From Clostridium massiliamazoniense (GTDB taxonomy: Bacteria; Bacillota; Clostridia; Clostridiales; Clostridiaceae), in the NCBI RefSeq assembly GCF_001403635.1, contig NZ_LN879468.1:1759501-1823500 (forward strand): a stretch of 64,000 bases of DNA, in the 5' to 3' direction. A program made the position numbers and the translations under genes. The notes below the pieces were generated by a model, which did no database searches, had not been told where the DNA came from, and saw only the letters and a program-made list of their open reading frames with translations. This document shows positions 16,308 through 25,004 of this stretch, piece after piece (position 1 is the stretch's first letter; the number at the start of each line of letters is the position of its first letter).

Positions 16308-16462
16308 TTCCTCACCTTCTTTGCAACATAATAATTAATTCTTAATAAATATATTTGAAATCTTTACTTTTTATGCTTATTTATAAAAAATAAAGAACTG
16401 TATAAATACAGTCCTTTAATCTAACTAACAACCAAAAACTCTCTACAAATTTATCTATAATT

Positions 16463-17971
16463 CTATTTACTTGGAACTACAACAATATTATTTTTGAAGT
16501 CATAGAACATTAACCAATATCCCATATCTTTTCCTAACTCTGGAGATGGTGCCCAAGTTACAAAGCCAGTTTTTCCATCATAAGGTTGTTGCCCTTTCTC
16601 CTTACTTCCTTTGATTCCATAAACTAAATATTTAACATTTCCATACTTATCACATTTTAATCCTACTACGAAGTGCCCATGTTTTGAGATATATGGATAA
16701 TAATTAGTCATAGGATAATATAAAGCTGTATATTTATTGTAGTCAACTATATTACACATACTATCAAAGGATTTAACAGGAACCTTATACCACTTACACT
16801 TTCTTATTTCATTTGTACACCTAGTTTGCTCTAAAGAATCAACTACAGCCTCAAAAAATTCTCCAAGAGTTCCTCTTAAAGTAAAATCATCATCATCTTC
16901 TTGATAGGTATATTTCCCTATTTGACCTTCCTCTGAATTAGAATATCTTCTTCTCTCATAGCTCTTATAATTAGCATATTCATCATTTTCCTTTTCTCCT
17001 TCTTCTTTTGTTTCTTCTTTCTCTTCACTTTCTTCTCTTGTTTCTTCTCTTGTTTCTTTTCTTATTTTTTCTCTATCTTCCTTCTGTTCTTTCTCTTTTA
17101 CTTCTTCCCTTTCTTCTTTTTCTAAACTTGCCCTTTTTTCACTTTCAGATTTCTTACTTTCCTCGTTTTCACTTTCTGCCTCTTCTCTTTCCTCTTTCTC
17201 TATGCTACTCTCACTTTCTTTCCCCTTCTTTTCTAATTTAGTGTCACTTTCCCTCTTCTCTTCTTCTGAAACATCCTCTACTACTATTTTTCCCTCTTCA
17301 ATATCGCTATTATCTATATAGTTCTCATATTCATCATATTTACTTCTTGACTTAACACATCCACATTCAGTCTTTTTGTCCGTACTCACCTTAGCTTTCT
17401 CCACATTTTCAGTTATAGGCATTACTTTTTCTGTTACAGGTGCTACCTTTTTTGTTACAGGAGCTTCTTTTTTCTCCTTAGGCATAGTTGGTACCTCTTT
17501 CATTTGCTTAACTTCACTAACTTTATCTTCTGGCTTAACACAAATAAGCTTTTTATAACTCTTCCAATTACTTGTTGGCTTTTCGCCATTTAAAAAACCA
17601 CACATTAATGATTTTAAATTTCCAGTATCTTTTTTGCATAAAGAAGCTCCAACGACCTTATCATAACTTACTCCACTATTACCTATGTTATTTGCATCAA
17701 ATTCAATACTGATTTCCGCCTTTCCCTGAGGGGTTATGTTCATAGTTCCTAAGTCTAGTAATACCTCTGTGTCTTTCTTATTGCATATTAACATCATACT
17801 GCATTTACCATAATCTTTTTTAAGGTTTTGAGCATAAAAAGCAACCTTACATCTGTCATTTCTTACTTCAACCTTAGCATATCCTGATAAAGGCTTGTCA
17901 TTAGCTATGGAATGTCCCTTTTCATCTTCCTGTAAAATTATAAAACTTCTATATAATTTACCGTGTGCCAA
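16463..17971 (-). CDS. Large protein with Lys/Glu-rich spacer, possibly spore coat related
   Basis: This 502-aa protein has three parts. Residues 1-145 form a beta-rich domain with LSGYAKVEVRNDRCKVAFY. Residues about 150-345 are low complexity, first Lys/Pro/Val repeats (APVTKKVAPVTEKV), then about 110 residues of almost only Glu, Lys, Ser and Arg, predicted to be a charged helix. Residues about 365-502 form a conserved globular domain with GHFVVGLKCDKYGNVKYLVYG, QPYDGKTGFV and GYWLMFYD. Two-domain proteins like this, joined by variable spacers, occur widely in clostridia without a known function; a spore-surface role is a guess. There is no signal peptide. A hairpin-rich region precedes the gene. 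Confidence 0.75.
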   Translation of the reverse strand: MAHGKLYRSFIILQEDEKGHSIANDKPLSGYAKVEVRNDRCKVAFYAQNLKKDYGKCSMMLICNKKDTEVLLDLGTMNITPQGKAEISIEFDANNIGNSGVSYDKVVGASLCKKDTGNLKSLMCGFLNGEKPTSNWKSYKKLICVKPEDKVSEVKQMKEVPTMPKEKKEAPVTKKVAPVTEKVMPITENVEKAKVSTDKKTECGCVKSRSKYDEYENYIDNSDIEEGKIVVEDVSEEEKRESDTKLEKKGKESESSIEKEEREEAESENEESKKSESEKRASLEKEEREEVKEKEQKEDREKIRKETREETREESEEKEETKEEGEKENDEYANYKSYERRRYSNSEEGQIGKYTYQEDDDDFTLRGTLGEFFEAVVDSLEQTRCTNEIRKCKWYKVPVKSFDSMCNIVDYNKYTALYYPMTNYYPYISKHGHFVVGLKCDKYGNVKYLVYGIKGSKEKGQQPYDGKTGFVTWAPSPELGKDMGYWLMFYDFKNNIVVVPSK

Positions 17972-18080
17972 TGTATTCTACCTCCGCTTTTATTTTATTT
18001 ACTATATTATATGAGTATATGCTACTATTCAGAATATGCTTATAAATTTTTTTAAAATTTATAATTTTATTTTCACAAAC

Positions 18081-18190
18081 GCAGACTTAATTCAGGTAGA
18101 GTTTTGACTCCACCTGAATGCTTAGTAGACATTATCTAGAAGCGTGAGGCTATTTATCTCCTACTCTTATACAAGATAAGAGTATTACAA
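18081..18190. other. Hairpin-rich region upstream of the 502-aa gene
   Basis: Hairpins occur at 18091-18118 (AATTCAGGTAGAG with a nearly complementary CTCCACCTGAAT) and about 18161-18184 (CTCTTATACAAGATAAGAG). They lie between divergent units: the 502-aa gene leaves at 17971 and the rsmA terminator lies above. No coding frame fits. It could be a structured leader or terminators of an unseen short transcript. Confidence 0.35.
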
Positions 18191-18211
18191 TCTCTAGCTA
18201 TGATAAACAAA

Positions 18212-18251
18212 GAAGCTTCAACAATACCTTTAAAGTAATTGCTGAAGCTTT
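18212..18251 (-). terminator. Terminator of rsmA operon
   Basis: GAAGCTTCAACAAT and ATTGCTGAAGCTT arms lie 14-54 nt beyond the rsmA stop and form a long hairpin. Confidence 0.75.
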
Positions 18252-18265
18252 GAAATTTATATTTT

Positions 18266-19117
18266 TTATTTTATAATATCCTTTATTTCATTAGCTAATG
18301 CTGCAAATTCTTGAATACTTAGAGTTTCGCCTCTTCTCTTTGGATCTATTCCAGCCTTTTCATAAGCATTTTCTAACTCTTCTTTTGGAAGCCCTAATGA
18401 CTTTGTTGAATTCCATAATGTTTTTCTTCTCATGTTAAAAGAGTTTCTTATAATATCAAAAAATAACTTTTCATCTTTTACTTTAACCTTTGGTTCATCT
18501 AATCTATCTAATCTTATAACTATAGAATCAACCTTAGGTCTAGGCATAAAGCATGATGCTGGTACATTTCTCACTATACTTGTATTACAATAATATTGAA
18601 CAAGTAATGATAAAGCACCATATTCTTTACAATTTGGTTCAGCATTTATTCTCTCTGCAACTTCCTTCTGAATCATTATTGTTAAAGATTTAAATTTATA
18701 ATTTTCTTTTAAAAGTCTTGCTATTATTGGAGTTGTAACATAATAAGGTAAATTTGCAACTAACTTTACACTCTTTTCATTCCCTATTATTTCATTAAAA
18801 TCAACCTTTAAAGCATCTTTATGTATTAATTGAAATTTTTGATTATCCCCAAGTTCCTCCATAAGTATTGGAATTAGGTCATTATCTAATTCTATAGCAA
18901 CTACTCTTTTAGCTCTCTTTAATATTTGAGCTGTTAAAGTACCTACCCCTGGACCTATTTCTATTACTAAGTCTTCTTCATTTACATCTGCTCCATTAAC
19001 GATATCTGTTAGAACAGAATGGTCTGTTAAAAAGTTTTGTCCTAAACTCTTTGAAAATTTAAAATTATATTTCTCAACCAAATCCCTAGTTTTAATATCT
19101 TTTACTTCATTACTCAT
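18266..19117 (-). CDS. rsmA: 16S rRNA dimethyladenosine transferase
   Basis: This 283-aa enzyme (KsgA) dimethylates two adjacent adenosines in the 3' terminal helix of 16S rRNA, using SAM, late in 30S assembly. Motifs visible are SLGQNFLTD near residue 24, the SAM-binding [10 protein letters not shown] (about 53-62), IELDNDL and the catalytic [10 protein letters not shown] (about 121). The C-terminal helical domain contains [11 protein letters not shown]. It starts 10 nt after the RNase M5 gene in the conserved rnmV-ksgA order. Confidence 0.96.
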   Translation of the reverse strand: MSNEVKDIKTRDLVEKYNFKFSKSLGQNFLTDHSVLTDIVNGADVNEEDLVIEIGPGVGTLTAQILKRAKRVVAIELDNDLIPILMEELGDNQKFQLIHKDALKVDFNEIIGNEKSVKLVANLPYYVTTPIIARLLKENYKFKSLTIMIQKEVAERINAEPNCKEYGALSLLVQYYCNTSIVRNVPASCFMPRPKVDSIVIRLDRLDEPKVKVKDEKLFFDIIRNSFNMRRKTLWNSTKSLGLPKEELENAYEKAGIDPKRRGETLSIQEFAALANEIKDIIK

Positions 19118-19127
19118 TTAAGTTCTC

Positions 19128-19679
19128 CTAATTAATTAAATTTTCTACCTTTTCAATAGCTTTTACAAATTCATCTTTTGATATTCCATAATTATTCAAT
19201 CTACTTAAAAGCTGATTTGCATTTCCATAACCTATTGATAACTCTTTTCCTAAAAGCTCTCTTCTTTGCTTTGCCTTTGGATCTGCTGCTAATTTAAAAT
19301 AAACTAAATCTGCAAATATAAATTCCTCTCTTTTTTCTTCTAAAGTTATCTTTGCTTCTTCTAAAGCTCTTATAATAACCTCAGGTGACGCATTCTCAAC
19401 ACCTATATTTCCATCTTTAGCTCTAGTTCCATCAACTCTTGCTATATAAGCATGTTTTACATCTGGAACTCTTTTTCTTATTATATTTCTAATTTTTTCA
19501 CCAGCAAAATCTGGATCAGTTAGTACTATAACACCTTTTCTCTTCTGAGCTTCTTTAATTCTTTCAATAACCTTACCATTTATTCCAAAGCCACCTACTG
19601 CGATTATTTCGGCATCTACAGCTCTTTTAACAGCAGTTACGTCATCTCTACCCTCAACTACTATAACTTCCTTAATCAC
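19128..19679 (-). CDS. rnmV: Ribonuclease M5
   Basis: This 183-aa TOPRIM nuclease matures 5S rRNA by cleaving both strands of the precursor. The TOPRIM residues are clear: Glu9 (VVVEGRDD) and the D-x-D at 55-57 (LTDPDFAGE). Length is typical. It is immediately followed by rsmA and preceded by the 3D-domain protein, as in Bacillus and most Firmicutes. AAGGGAG lies before the ATG. Confidence 0.95.
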   Translation of the reverse strand: MIKEVIVVEGRDDVTAVKRAVDAEIIAVGGFGINGKVIERIKEAQKRKGVIVLTDPDFAGEKIRNIIRKRVPDVKHAYIARVDGTRAKDGNIGVENASPEVIIRALEEAKITLEEKREEFIFADLVYFKLAADPKAKQRRELLGKELSIGYGNANQLLSRLNNYGISKDEFVKAIEKVENLIN

Positions 19680-19796
19680 ATTAAAAACTCCCTTTCTTAG
19701 TATATCTAAGCTAAATTCTCTTTCGTCTCTTTTACTATTTTAATTCTAATATCCCTTATAATCAAGCTAAGTAACTTTTACTTCCCTCAAAAAATA

Positions 19797-19822
19797 AGTG
19801 GTCATATCAATATAAGACCACT
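19797..19822 (-). terminator. Terminator of the 3D-domain gene
   Basis: AGTGGTC (19797-19803) and GACCACT (19816-19822) form a hairpin with a T-rich tail on the minus strand. The gene at 19867 therefore ends its own transcript before rnmV. Confidence 0.7.
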
Positions 19823-19866
19823 AAAATCTTATATTAATACAACCACTAATTTAAAGCAGGCTTGTC

Positions 19867-20949
19867 CTAAAGAATATATAAAGTTACATTTCTTCTTCCC
19901 CAAGTCCTACACTCTGAAGCACTATTCATAAATAGATCAATTATATTATTTTTTATAGCTCCACCTGTATCTGCTGCTATAGCATATCCATAGCCTTCAA
20001 TATAAACCTTTGTACCTAAAGGAATAACTCTTGGGTCAACTGCAATCGTACTATATCCCCCCGGATTTCTAACAGGCTTTGTACCTGTTGCTGTTATTCC
20101 ATCGCCTGAATAAGCTGTAGCTTCCATTACTAATTTTCTCTTATAATTTAAATTTCCTGAACTTCCTGAACCATTTGAACTATTACTAGATGAATTTCCT
20201 TTTGATGAATTACTACTTGAAGTATTAGCTTTAGTTGTTGTAACAACAACTTTCTTTTTAGTTCCTTTCTCAATTATTTGAGATTTTGGTTCTTTTACTA
20301 CCTTTTCCGAAACTACTTTTTTACTAAATTCCTTTCCATTCTCGTAGACTATTTTAGTTACAATTTCTTTTTCACCATTTTCACCTTTTTGAACAACTTT
20401 TTTTGTACCACTTTCTAAGTTGCTGTTCTCCTTAGTCTCAGTTTCAAATTCAATGGCTTCTTTGCTAGTAACTAATTTTTCTTCTACTCTTACTATTTCT
20501 ACTTTTAACCCCGATTTTATTTCTGCATCTTTCTGAGGGCTAACTCTATCAGTACTATTTATTGCTATTTTTTCTGATTTCAACATTGCTTCAATGGATG
20601 TTTCAGGTGTTTGAATTTTTCTTTCCTTACCATCTACTAATAAAATTACTTCTTTTGCCTTTTTTATATTTATGGAATCCCCTCTTTTTAAGCTTTCCTC
20701 TAATGATGGTTCTATCTTATCCTTCGGTGCTAGAACTATGTTATTCTGCTCTAATACACCTTGGACAGTCCACTTTAGTGTTGTAGCTTTCATCTCTTTT
20801 CCATCTACATTTATTGTTACAACCTTATAGGATGTCCCAATATAAGCCACACAAACTAATGCTGCTCCTGCTAAAAATGCTGTTACCTTCTTTTTTGGAC
20901 TGTCAAAGAAGCTTTTCTCCTTAAGATATGTCTTCACTCTCTTAATCAT
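19867..20949 (-). CDS. yabE: YabE/Rpf-like cell-wall protein: DUF348, G5 and 3D domains
   Basis: This 360-aa exported protein probably cleaves peptidoglycan as a resuscitation-promoting or YabE-type lytic factor. After an N-terminal signal anchor (about residues 20-42), two DUF348 repeats span roughly 43-145, a G5 domain about 150-238, then a Ser/Asn/Gly linker (about 245-270). A C-terminal 3D (MltA-like) domain has TAYSGDG, IAVDPRVIPLGT and IAADTGGAIKGN-like residues ending in D-x-F; the three Asp that name the domain are present. AGGAGGAATAAA precedes the start, and a perfect consensus promoter lies at 20986-21014. Confidence 0.92.
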   Translation of the reverse strand: MIKRVKTYLKEKSFFDSPKKKVTAFLAGAALVCVAYIGTSYKVVTINVDGKEMKATTLKWTVQGVLEQNNIVLAPKDKIEPSLEESLKRGDSINIKKAKEVILLVDGKERKIQTPETSIEAMLKSEKIAINSTDRVSPQKDAEIKSGLKVEIVRVEEKLVTSKEAIEFETETKENSNLESGTKKVVQKGENGEKEIVTKIVYENGKEFSKKVVSEKVVKEPKSQIIEKGTKKKVVVTTTKANTSSSNSSKGNSSSNSSNGSGSSGNLNYKRKLVMEATAYSGDGITATGTKPVRNPGGYSTIAVDPRVIPLGTKVYIEGYGYAIAADTGGAIKNNIIDLFMNSASECRTWGRRNVTLYIL

Positions 20950-20985
20950 TTTATTCCTCCTTTGGCAAATCTCACCTTTTATTGA

Positions 20986-21014
20986 ATTATAAACTACTTT
21001 TTTAAAAATGTCAA
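20986..21014 (-). promoter_or_regulatory. Consensus sigma-A promoter of yabE
   Basis: On the minus strand TTGACA (21009-21014) and TATAAT (20986-20991) both match the consensus exactly with a 17-nt spacer. The start codon is about 37 nt downstream of the -10, so the leader is short and carries no riboswitch. Confidence 0.85.
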
Positions 21015-21088
21015 ATTAGTTACAAAAAAATTTTTTTTGTAACTTTTTTAGGTAAAGGTAAACCCAAATTCATATTGGGAAAGAAAAA

Positions 21089-21118
21089 AACTGAGCTAAA
21101 TATTATCTTAGCTCAGTT
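21089..21118 (-). terminator. Terminator-like hairpin upstream of yabE promoter
   Basis: AACTGAGCTAA (21089-21099) pairs perfectly with TTAGCTCAGTT (21108-21118), and the minus strand continues into seven T. It would stop read-through from tatD. The stretch between here and 21450 shows no gene. Confidence 0.75.
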
Positions 21119-21459
21119 CAACTTTAAATTATCTAAGTAATTCGATATACAATATCTTCCTTTTTATCATTGTGATATCTTCCCTAAAAACTTTAGATAA
21201 ATCTAACTATAACTCATTTTAACTCCTTAAAATCAAAACTTTTATTTCTCACTTTCAATTAAAGTAACTAATAAAAATATAATTAAAGTAAAAGTTTATT
21301 GAGTTAAGTTTTAATTTATAGATTTAACTATAACCAAATTGAACTTTACCTACTTATTACATAAATATTACAACTTGGTTAAAACTATACGTATTTTTTT
21401 TAATTTTATATTTTCTTTTCTTCTATAAAAACTCTTTACTAAATTTCTCTATAAAGTTA

Positions 21460-21500
21460 AAGTGGCTATATATGCTATTTTAGCATCATATATCCACTTG
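21460..21500 (-). terminator. Terminator of tatD
   Basis: A long imperfect hairpin, AAAGTGGCTATATATGC against GCATCATATATCCACTT, begins 19 nt past the tatD stop. Confidence 0.6.
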
Positions 21501-21518
21501 AAATTTTTGGTTATTTTT

Positions 21519-22295
21519 TTAATCTATATTGAATAACCTTTTAGCATTATCTATAGTTACCTTACTAACTTCTTCTGGAGTAATTCCTTTTACCTCTGCT
21601 ATTTTTTCTATTACGTACTCAATATAATTAGATTGATTTCTTTTTCCTCTCATAGGTACAGGTGCCATATAAGGAGCATCTGTTTCTACTAAAATTTTAT
21701 CTAAAGAAACTTCCTCGCAAACCTTTATTATTTTTTTTGCATTATTGAAAGTTATTACACCTGTTATTCCTATATAATAACCTCTTTTAACACATTCTTT
21801 AGCAAATTCTACTGACCCTGAAAAACAATGAACAACTCCTTTTACATTTGGAAAATCCTTTATTATTTCTAAAGTATCATTATGTGCATCTCTATCATGT
21901 ATTATTACAGGTAATCCTAATTCGTCAGCAAGTGCCATTTGTCTTCTAAAAGCTATTTTTTGATCACTACTTGATGGATTCTCAGGCCAATAATAATCTA
22001 AACCTATTTCTCCAATAGCCTTTATTTTATCATTCTCAGCTAATTCCCTTATTCTATTTATACTTTCATCTGTTACATCAAAAGCTTCAGTTGGATGTAT
22101 TCCAACAGCTCCAAAGAACATCTCGTGTTCTTTTGTTAATTCTACAGCTTTTTCTGAACTTTTAATATCAGCTCCACAATTCATAATATAGATTACACCA
22201 TTATCTTTCATCTCTTTAATAACAGCTTCTCTATCATTATCATACTGTTCTGAATCGTAATGAGCATGTGAATCGAATATTTTATATTTTCCCAT
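21519..22295 (-). CDS. tatD: TatD family metal-dependent hydrolase
   Basis: This 258-aa TIM-barrel hydrolase has DNase or exonuclease activity in characterised relatives. The metal ligands are visible: H10-x-H12 (FDSHAHYD), GEIGLDYYW, VIIHDRDAH, HCFSGS and ETDAPYMAP. It is usually encoded next to metG, and here the two lie in the same conserved neighbourhood, separated by inserted genes. The gap to the DUF445 gene upstream is 23 nt, so the two are probably co-transcribed. Confidence 0.93.
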   Translation of the reverse strand: MGKYKIFDSHAHYDSEQYDNDREAVIKEMKDNGVIYIMNCGADIKSSEKAVELTKEHEMFFGAVGIHPTEAFDVTDESINRIRELAENDKIKAIGEIGLDYYWPENPSSSDQKIAFRRQMALADELGLPVIIHDRDAHNDTLEIIKDFPNVKGVVHCFSGSVEFAKECVKRGYYIGITGVITFNNAKKIIKVCEEVSLDKILVETDAPYMAPVPMRGKRNQSNYIEYVIEKIAEVKGITPEEVSKVTIDNAKRLFNID

Positions 22296-22318
22296 ATTAC
22301 TTTCTCCTTATGTTTATC

Positions 22319-23830
22319 TTAGAATTTAATACTACCTATTATAGGTGATAATATTCCTAAAACCCCTCCTAATAAAGCTCCAAGCCATGTTATTGCTTTA
22401 AGTTCTTTATTAGCTATTTCAACAATTAGTTTTTCTCCATAATCAACATCAAAAGAATTTATCTGATCTTCCACTATTTTAGGTATATTTACTACCTCTA
22501 AAACATTTGGTATCTCCTTATCTACAATTTTATCATAATTCTTATCAATAATACTTTCAATGAAATCTTTAACTACTTTAGATTTCTCTCCATCAATATC
22601 ATAATTTAAAATTTCTTCTTTTATATTACTAATAGAATTATTTATTAGAGTTTCTACTCTCTCACTATAAACTATTTTATTTATAAATAAATCAAGTTTA
22701 TTCTCTAATTTCTCTTCATAGTCTTCATCCATTGATTTAATTAAAGAGCTATAACTTTCAAAACTACTTATATAAGAAATCATTAATTTCTTTATTTTAT
22801 CTATACTATCTGGATTTAAAATAAATTCTGTACCTTTATCTCCTATTAATTTAGATACTTTACTATTCAAATCTCCAGGCATATTTTCAACAAAAGATTC
22901 AACCTTAACTTCACCTATGCTATTAATATAGTTGCTTATACAACTACAAACAATTCTTTGATTTTTTTCATCATCTAAATAAGATTCTAAGGCTCCAATC
23001 ATTTTGTCATAAACTAAATCTACACTTAAAAACATTGTTACTATACCTTTTAAACCACGGAATAAATTTTCTTCTATTTTTTCTTTTATTCTATAGCTTA
23101 CCTCTTCTTTTCTTAAGGTTTTACATATTTCTAAGCATATTTCTTCTTTATGATTTATTATATAATTATCAACTGCTTGGAATACTCCCTCTGGAACTAT
23201 ATCTCCTATAAGTTTGTTCTCTTCCTCTAATTCTCCTAACTTATCCTTAATAATATTTTCTATTATTATATAAAGTTCATCCTTAGGAATTAATTTAATT
23301 ATTCCTTCTGATAGTTTCTTACTATTAATATTCTCCACAAAGTTTATTAAATACTTAGGGTTCTCAGAAAGTTGATTTTTCACTTCATTAAAAATAAATT
23401 TTGATATTACTTTTTCTGCAGTCTTTTCTTTAATAACTTTTACTACTTTTTCTTTTGCTTTATTTTCACCAAAAGAAATTATATCATTAGATTTTTCTCC
23501 AAATAAATCATTAATTCTTTCTTTTAAAGTTCCTTTAGCTAATAAAAGACTATCTACTTTTCCTGCAAGAGCTTCTTTTACTTTTACTTTCACCTCAGGG
23601 TCTTTTAAAGCCCTTCCTATACTTTCTCTATTTAAAAGGTGTTCACCAACTGATTCAGAAACATTTCTTGCAATTCTATCTTTCTCTTTAGGTATAAGTC
23701 CCGGTGTAAAAGGTACTTTTATTCCTAAAATTCTTTTTTCAGTATGAGGTCTAAATAGCATTTTTATAGCTAACCAATTTGTAAAATACCCTATTATAGC
23801 ACCTACAATTACCCCTATTATATATTGCAT
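22319..23830 (-). CDS. DUF445 family membrane protein
   Basis: This is a 503-aa protein. I choose the ATG at 23830 (MQYIIG), preceded by AGGAAG, over an upstream start that lacks a site. An N-terminal membrane helix with GYFTNWLAIKMLFRP and the VPFTPGLIPKEK motif define the DUF445/YheB family. A long helical middle (residues 80-460) follows, and a second membrane helix near the C-terminus (GALLGGVLGILSPIIG) makes it membrane-tethered at both ends. Family function is unknown. It is likely co-transcribed with tatD. Confidence 0.88.
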   Translation of the reverse strand: MQYIIGVIVGAIIGYFTNWLAIKMLFRPHTEKRILGIKVPFTPGLIPKEKDRIARNVSESVGEHLLNRESIGRALKDPEVKVKVKEALAGKVDSLLLAKGTLKERINDLFGEKSNDIISFGENKAKEKVVKVIKEKTAEKVISKFIFNEVKNQLSENPKYLINFVENINSKKLSEGIIKLIPKDELYIIIENIIKDKLGELEEENKLIGDIVPEGVFQAVDNYIINHKEEICLEICKTLRKEEVSYRIKEKIEENLFRGLKGIVTMFLSVDLVYDKMIGALESYLDDEKNQRIVCSCISNYINSIGEVKVESFVENMPGDLNSKVSKLIGDKGTEFILNPDSIDKIKKLMISYISSFESYSSLIKSMDEDYEEKLENKLDLFINKIVYSERVETLINNSISNIKEEILNYDIDGEKSKVVKDFIESIIDKNYDKIVDKEIPNVLEVVNIPKIVEDQINSFDVDYGEKLIVEIANKELKAITWLGALLGGVLGILSPIIGSIKF

Positions 23831-24025
23831 TAGTACACTTCCTTTCATTTTAAGTAAAATGCTCAAAATTAGCTTTCATTTTACATTATTTTATCAAAAA
23901 CTATATCATACTAAAAGATAATCTCTTTTTCTTTTAGTATGATATGTTTTATTTATACTTACTATTGTATATAATTAAACTCTGTATTACCATATTTATA
24001 ATATTTTTATTAAGGCGGTGACTTT

Positions 24026-24700
24026 ATGACTATAGACTTTAATGATTTAAAAAAAGCTAAGTTATTTTCTGGATTTTCTGATGATGATTTAAAGCAATTA
24101 AAAAATTCTAGAAGATATTCAATTAAATCTTATAAGGCTAATGATGTATTATTTATTGAAGAGGAACATTGTGAACATTTAAGTGTTATTTTAAGCGGTA
24201 AGGTTGAAATTCAAAAACTTGACTCAAATGGAAATATTCTTATAGTATCATCCTTAGAAACTGGTAATATCTTTGGTGAAAACTTACTATTTGGTGATAG
24301 AAGCGAATATCCTATGTCTGTTGTGGCTAAGGAAGATTGTACTGTTGTACATATAAACAAAGATTACATATTTAAATTATGTACTGAAAATGTAGATTTC
24401 TTACGTGAAATCTTAAGATTATTTTCTAATAAAGCTCTTGTTTTAAGCTCTAAATTAAAACAAGTTAGTATGAAATCCCTTAGAGAAATGATTGCACATT
24501 TCTTAATATATAAATATAATCAAACTAGAAATCCAATTATAGAAACACATATGACAAAAAAAGAATGGGCTGAAAAACTTGGTGTTCAAAGACCTTCATT
24601 ATCTAGAGAATTAATAAAAATGAAAGAAGAAGGGCTTATTGACTATAATAGAAAAGAAATTATAATAAAGGACATTGAAAGATTAGAAGAATTTGTTTAA
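24026..24700 (+). CDS. Crp/Fnr family transcriptional regulator
   Basis: This 224-aa regulator has an N-terminal cyclic-nucleotide-type jelly roll (about residues 10-125, with LSGKVEI and ETGNIFGE), a long dimer helix and a winged HTH from about 150. The recognition helix reads VQRPSLSRELIKM: Arg replaces the Glu of Crp/FNR, so the target half-site should differ from TGTGA. There is no Cys cluster at the N-terminus, so it is not an FNR-type oxygen sensor. AAGGCGGTG precedes the ATG. Two tandem candidate small RNAs lie directly downstream on the same strand, each with TGTCA-N6-TGACA over its -35 box, a plausible target for this protein. Confidence 0.9.
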   Translation: MTIDFNDLKKAKLFSGFSDDDLKQLKNSRRYSIKSYKANDVLFIEEEHCEHLSVILSGKVEIQKLDSNGNILIVSSLETGNIFGENLLFGDRSEYPMSVVAKEDCTVVHINKDYIFKLCTENVDFLREILRLFSNKALVLSSKLKQVSMKSLREMIAHFLIYKYNQTRNPIIETHMTKKEWAEKLGVQRPSLSRELIKMKEEGLIDYNRKEIIIKDIERLEEFV

Positions 24701-24734
24701 AATTTGTTCAAAATTTTAATATAAATTCTATATT

Positions 24735-24772
24735 TGTCACATAATTGACATATTGTTGCTGTATATTAATAC
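24735..24772 (+). promoter_or_regulatory. Promoter and palindrome of small RNA A
   Basis: TGTCACATAATTGACA (24735-24750) is a 5-6-5 inverted repeat. Its right half is part of the -35 TTGACA (24745-24750), followed after 16 nt by TAATAC. Binding of a Crp/Fnr-type dimer here would cover the -35 box. Confidence 0.65.
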
Positions 24773-24778
24773 TTGTAA

Positions 24779-24919
24779 CGTAGCTAAAACACTAATTTAA
24801 TTTTACCCCTTAAATTAAACGTCCTTGAAATTCGTCCCCCTTACACTAATTTCAAGGTATGTTTCTTTTCACCAAGTAGAGAGCCTAGGACAACGGAAGT
24901 CCTAGGCTTTTTGGTTTTT
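24779..24919 (+). ncRNA. Candidate small RNA A (C-rich loops)
   Basis: A start about 7 nt after the -10 and an end at the T-run would give an RNA of about 140 nt. Hairpin 1 (TTTAATTT 24796-24803 with AAATTAAA 24812-24819) shows CCCC in its loop. Hairpin 2 (CCTTGAAAT 24823-24831 with ATTTCAAGG 24849-24857) shows CCCCC in its loop. The terminator (AGCCTAGGAC 24882-24891 with GTCCTAGGCT 24899-24908) has loop AACGGAA, and outer ACCAA/TTGGT may extend the stem. No ORF fits. C-rich single-stranded loops are typical of Firmicute regulators such as RoxS/RsaE that pair with ribosome-binding sites; homology to these is not claimed. Confidence 0.75.
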
Positions 24920-24960
24920 CTAATTCTTTCTACAAAAATTATTAATATAAATTTTATATT

Positions 24961-24998
24961 TGTCACATAATTGACATATTAGTACTGTATATTAATAC
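24961..24998 (+). promoter_or_regulatory. Promoter and palindrome of small RNA B
   Basis: The TGTCACATAATTGACA inverted repeat (24961-24976) is identical to that of copy A. It overlaps TTGACA (24971-24976), with TAATAC 16 nt further on. Conservation of the palindrome and -35/-10 boxes, while the spacer varies, supports function. Confidence 0.65.
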
Positions 24999-25004
24999 TT
25001 GTAA

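Noticed and set aside
17008-17241. Plus-strand open frame rich in Leu and Phe within the 502-aa gene
   Set aside because: It is the complement of the Lys/Glu-rich spacer; its composition follows from that and it has no ribosome-binding site.
20992-21450. Possible ydaO-type c-di-AMP riboswitch before the yabE-like gene
   Set aside because: The consensus promoter at 20986-21014 leaves a leader of about 30 nt, and the upstream stretch lacks the conserved core of that class.
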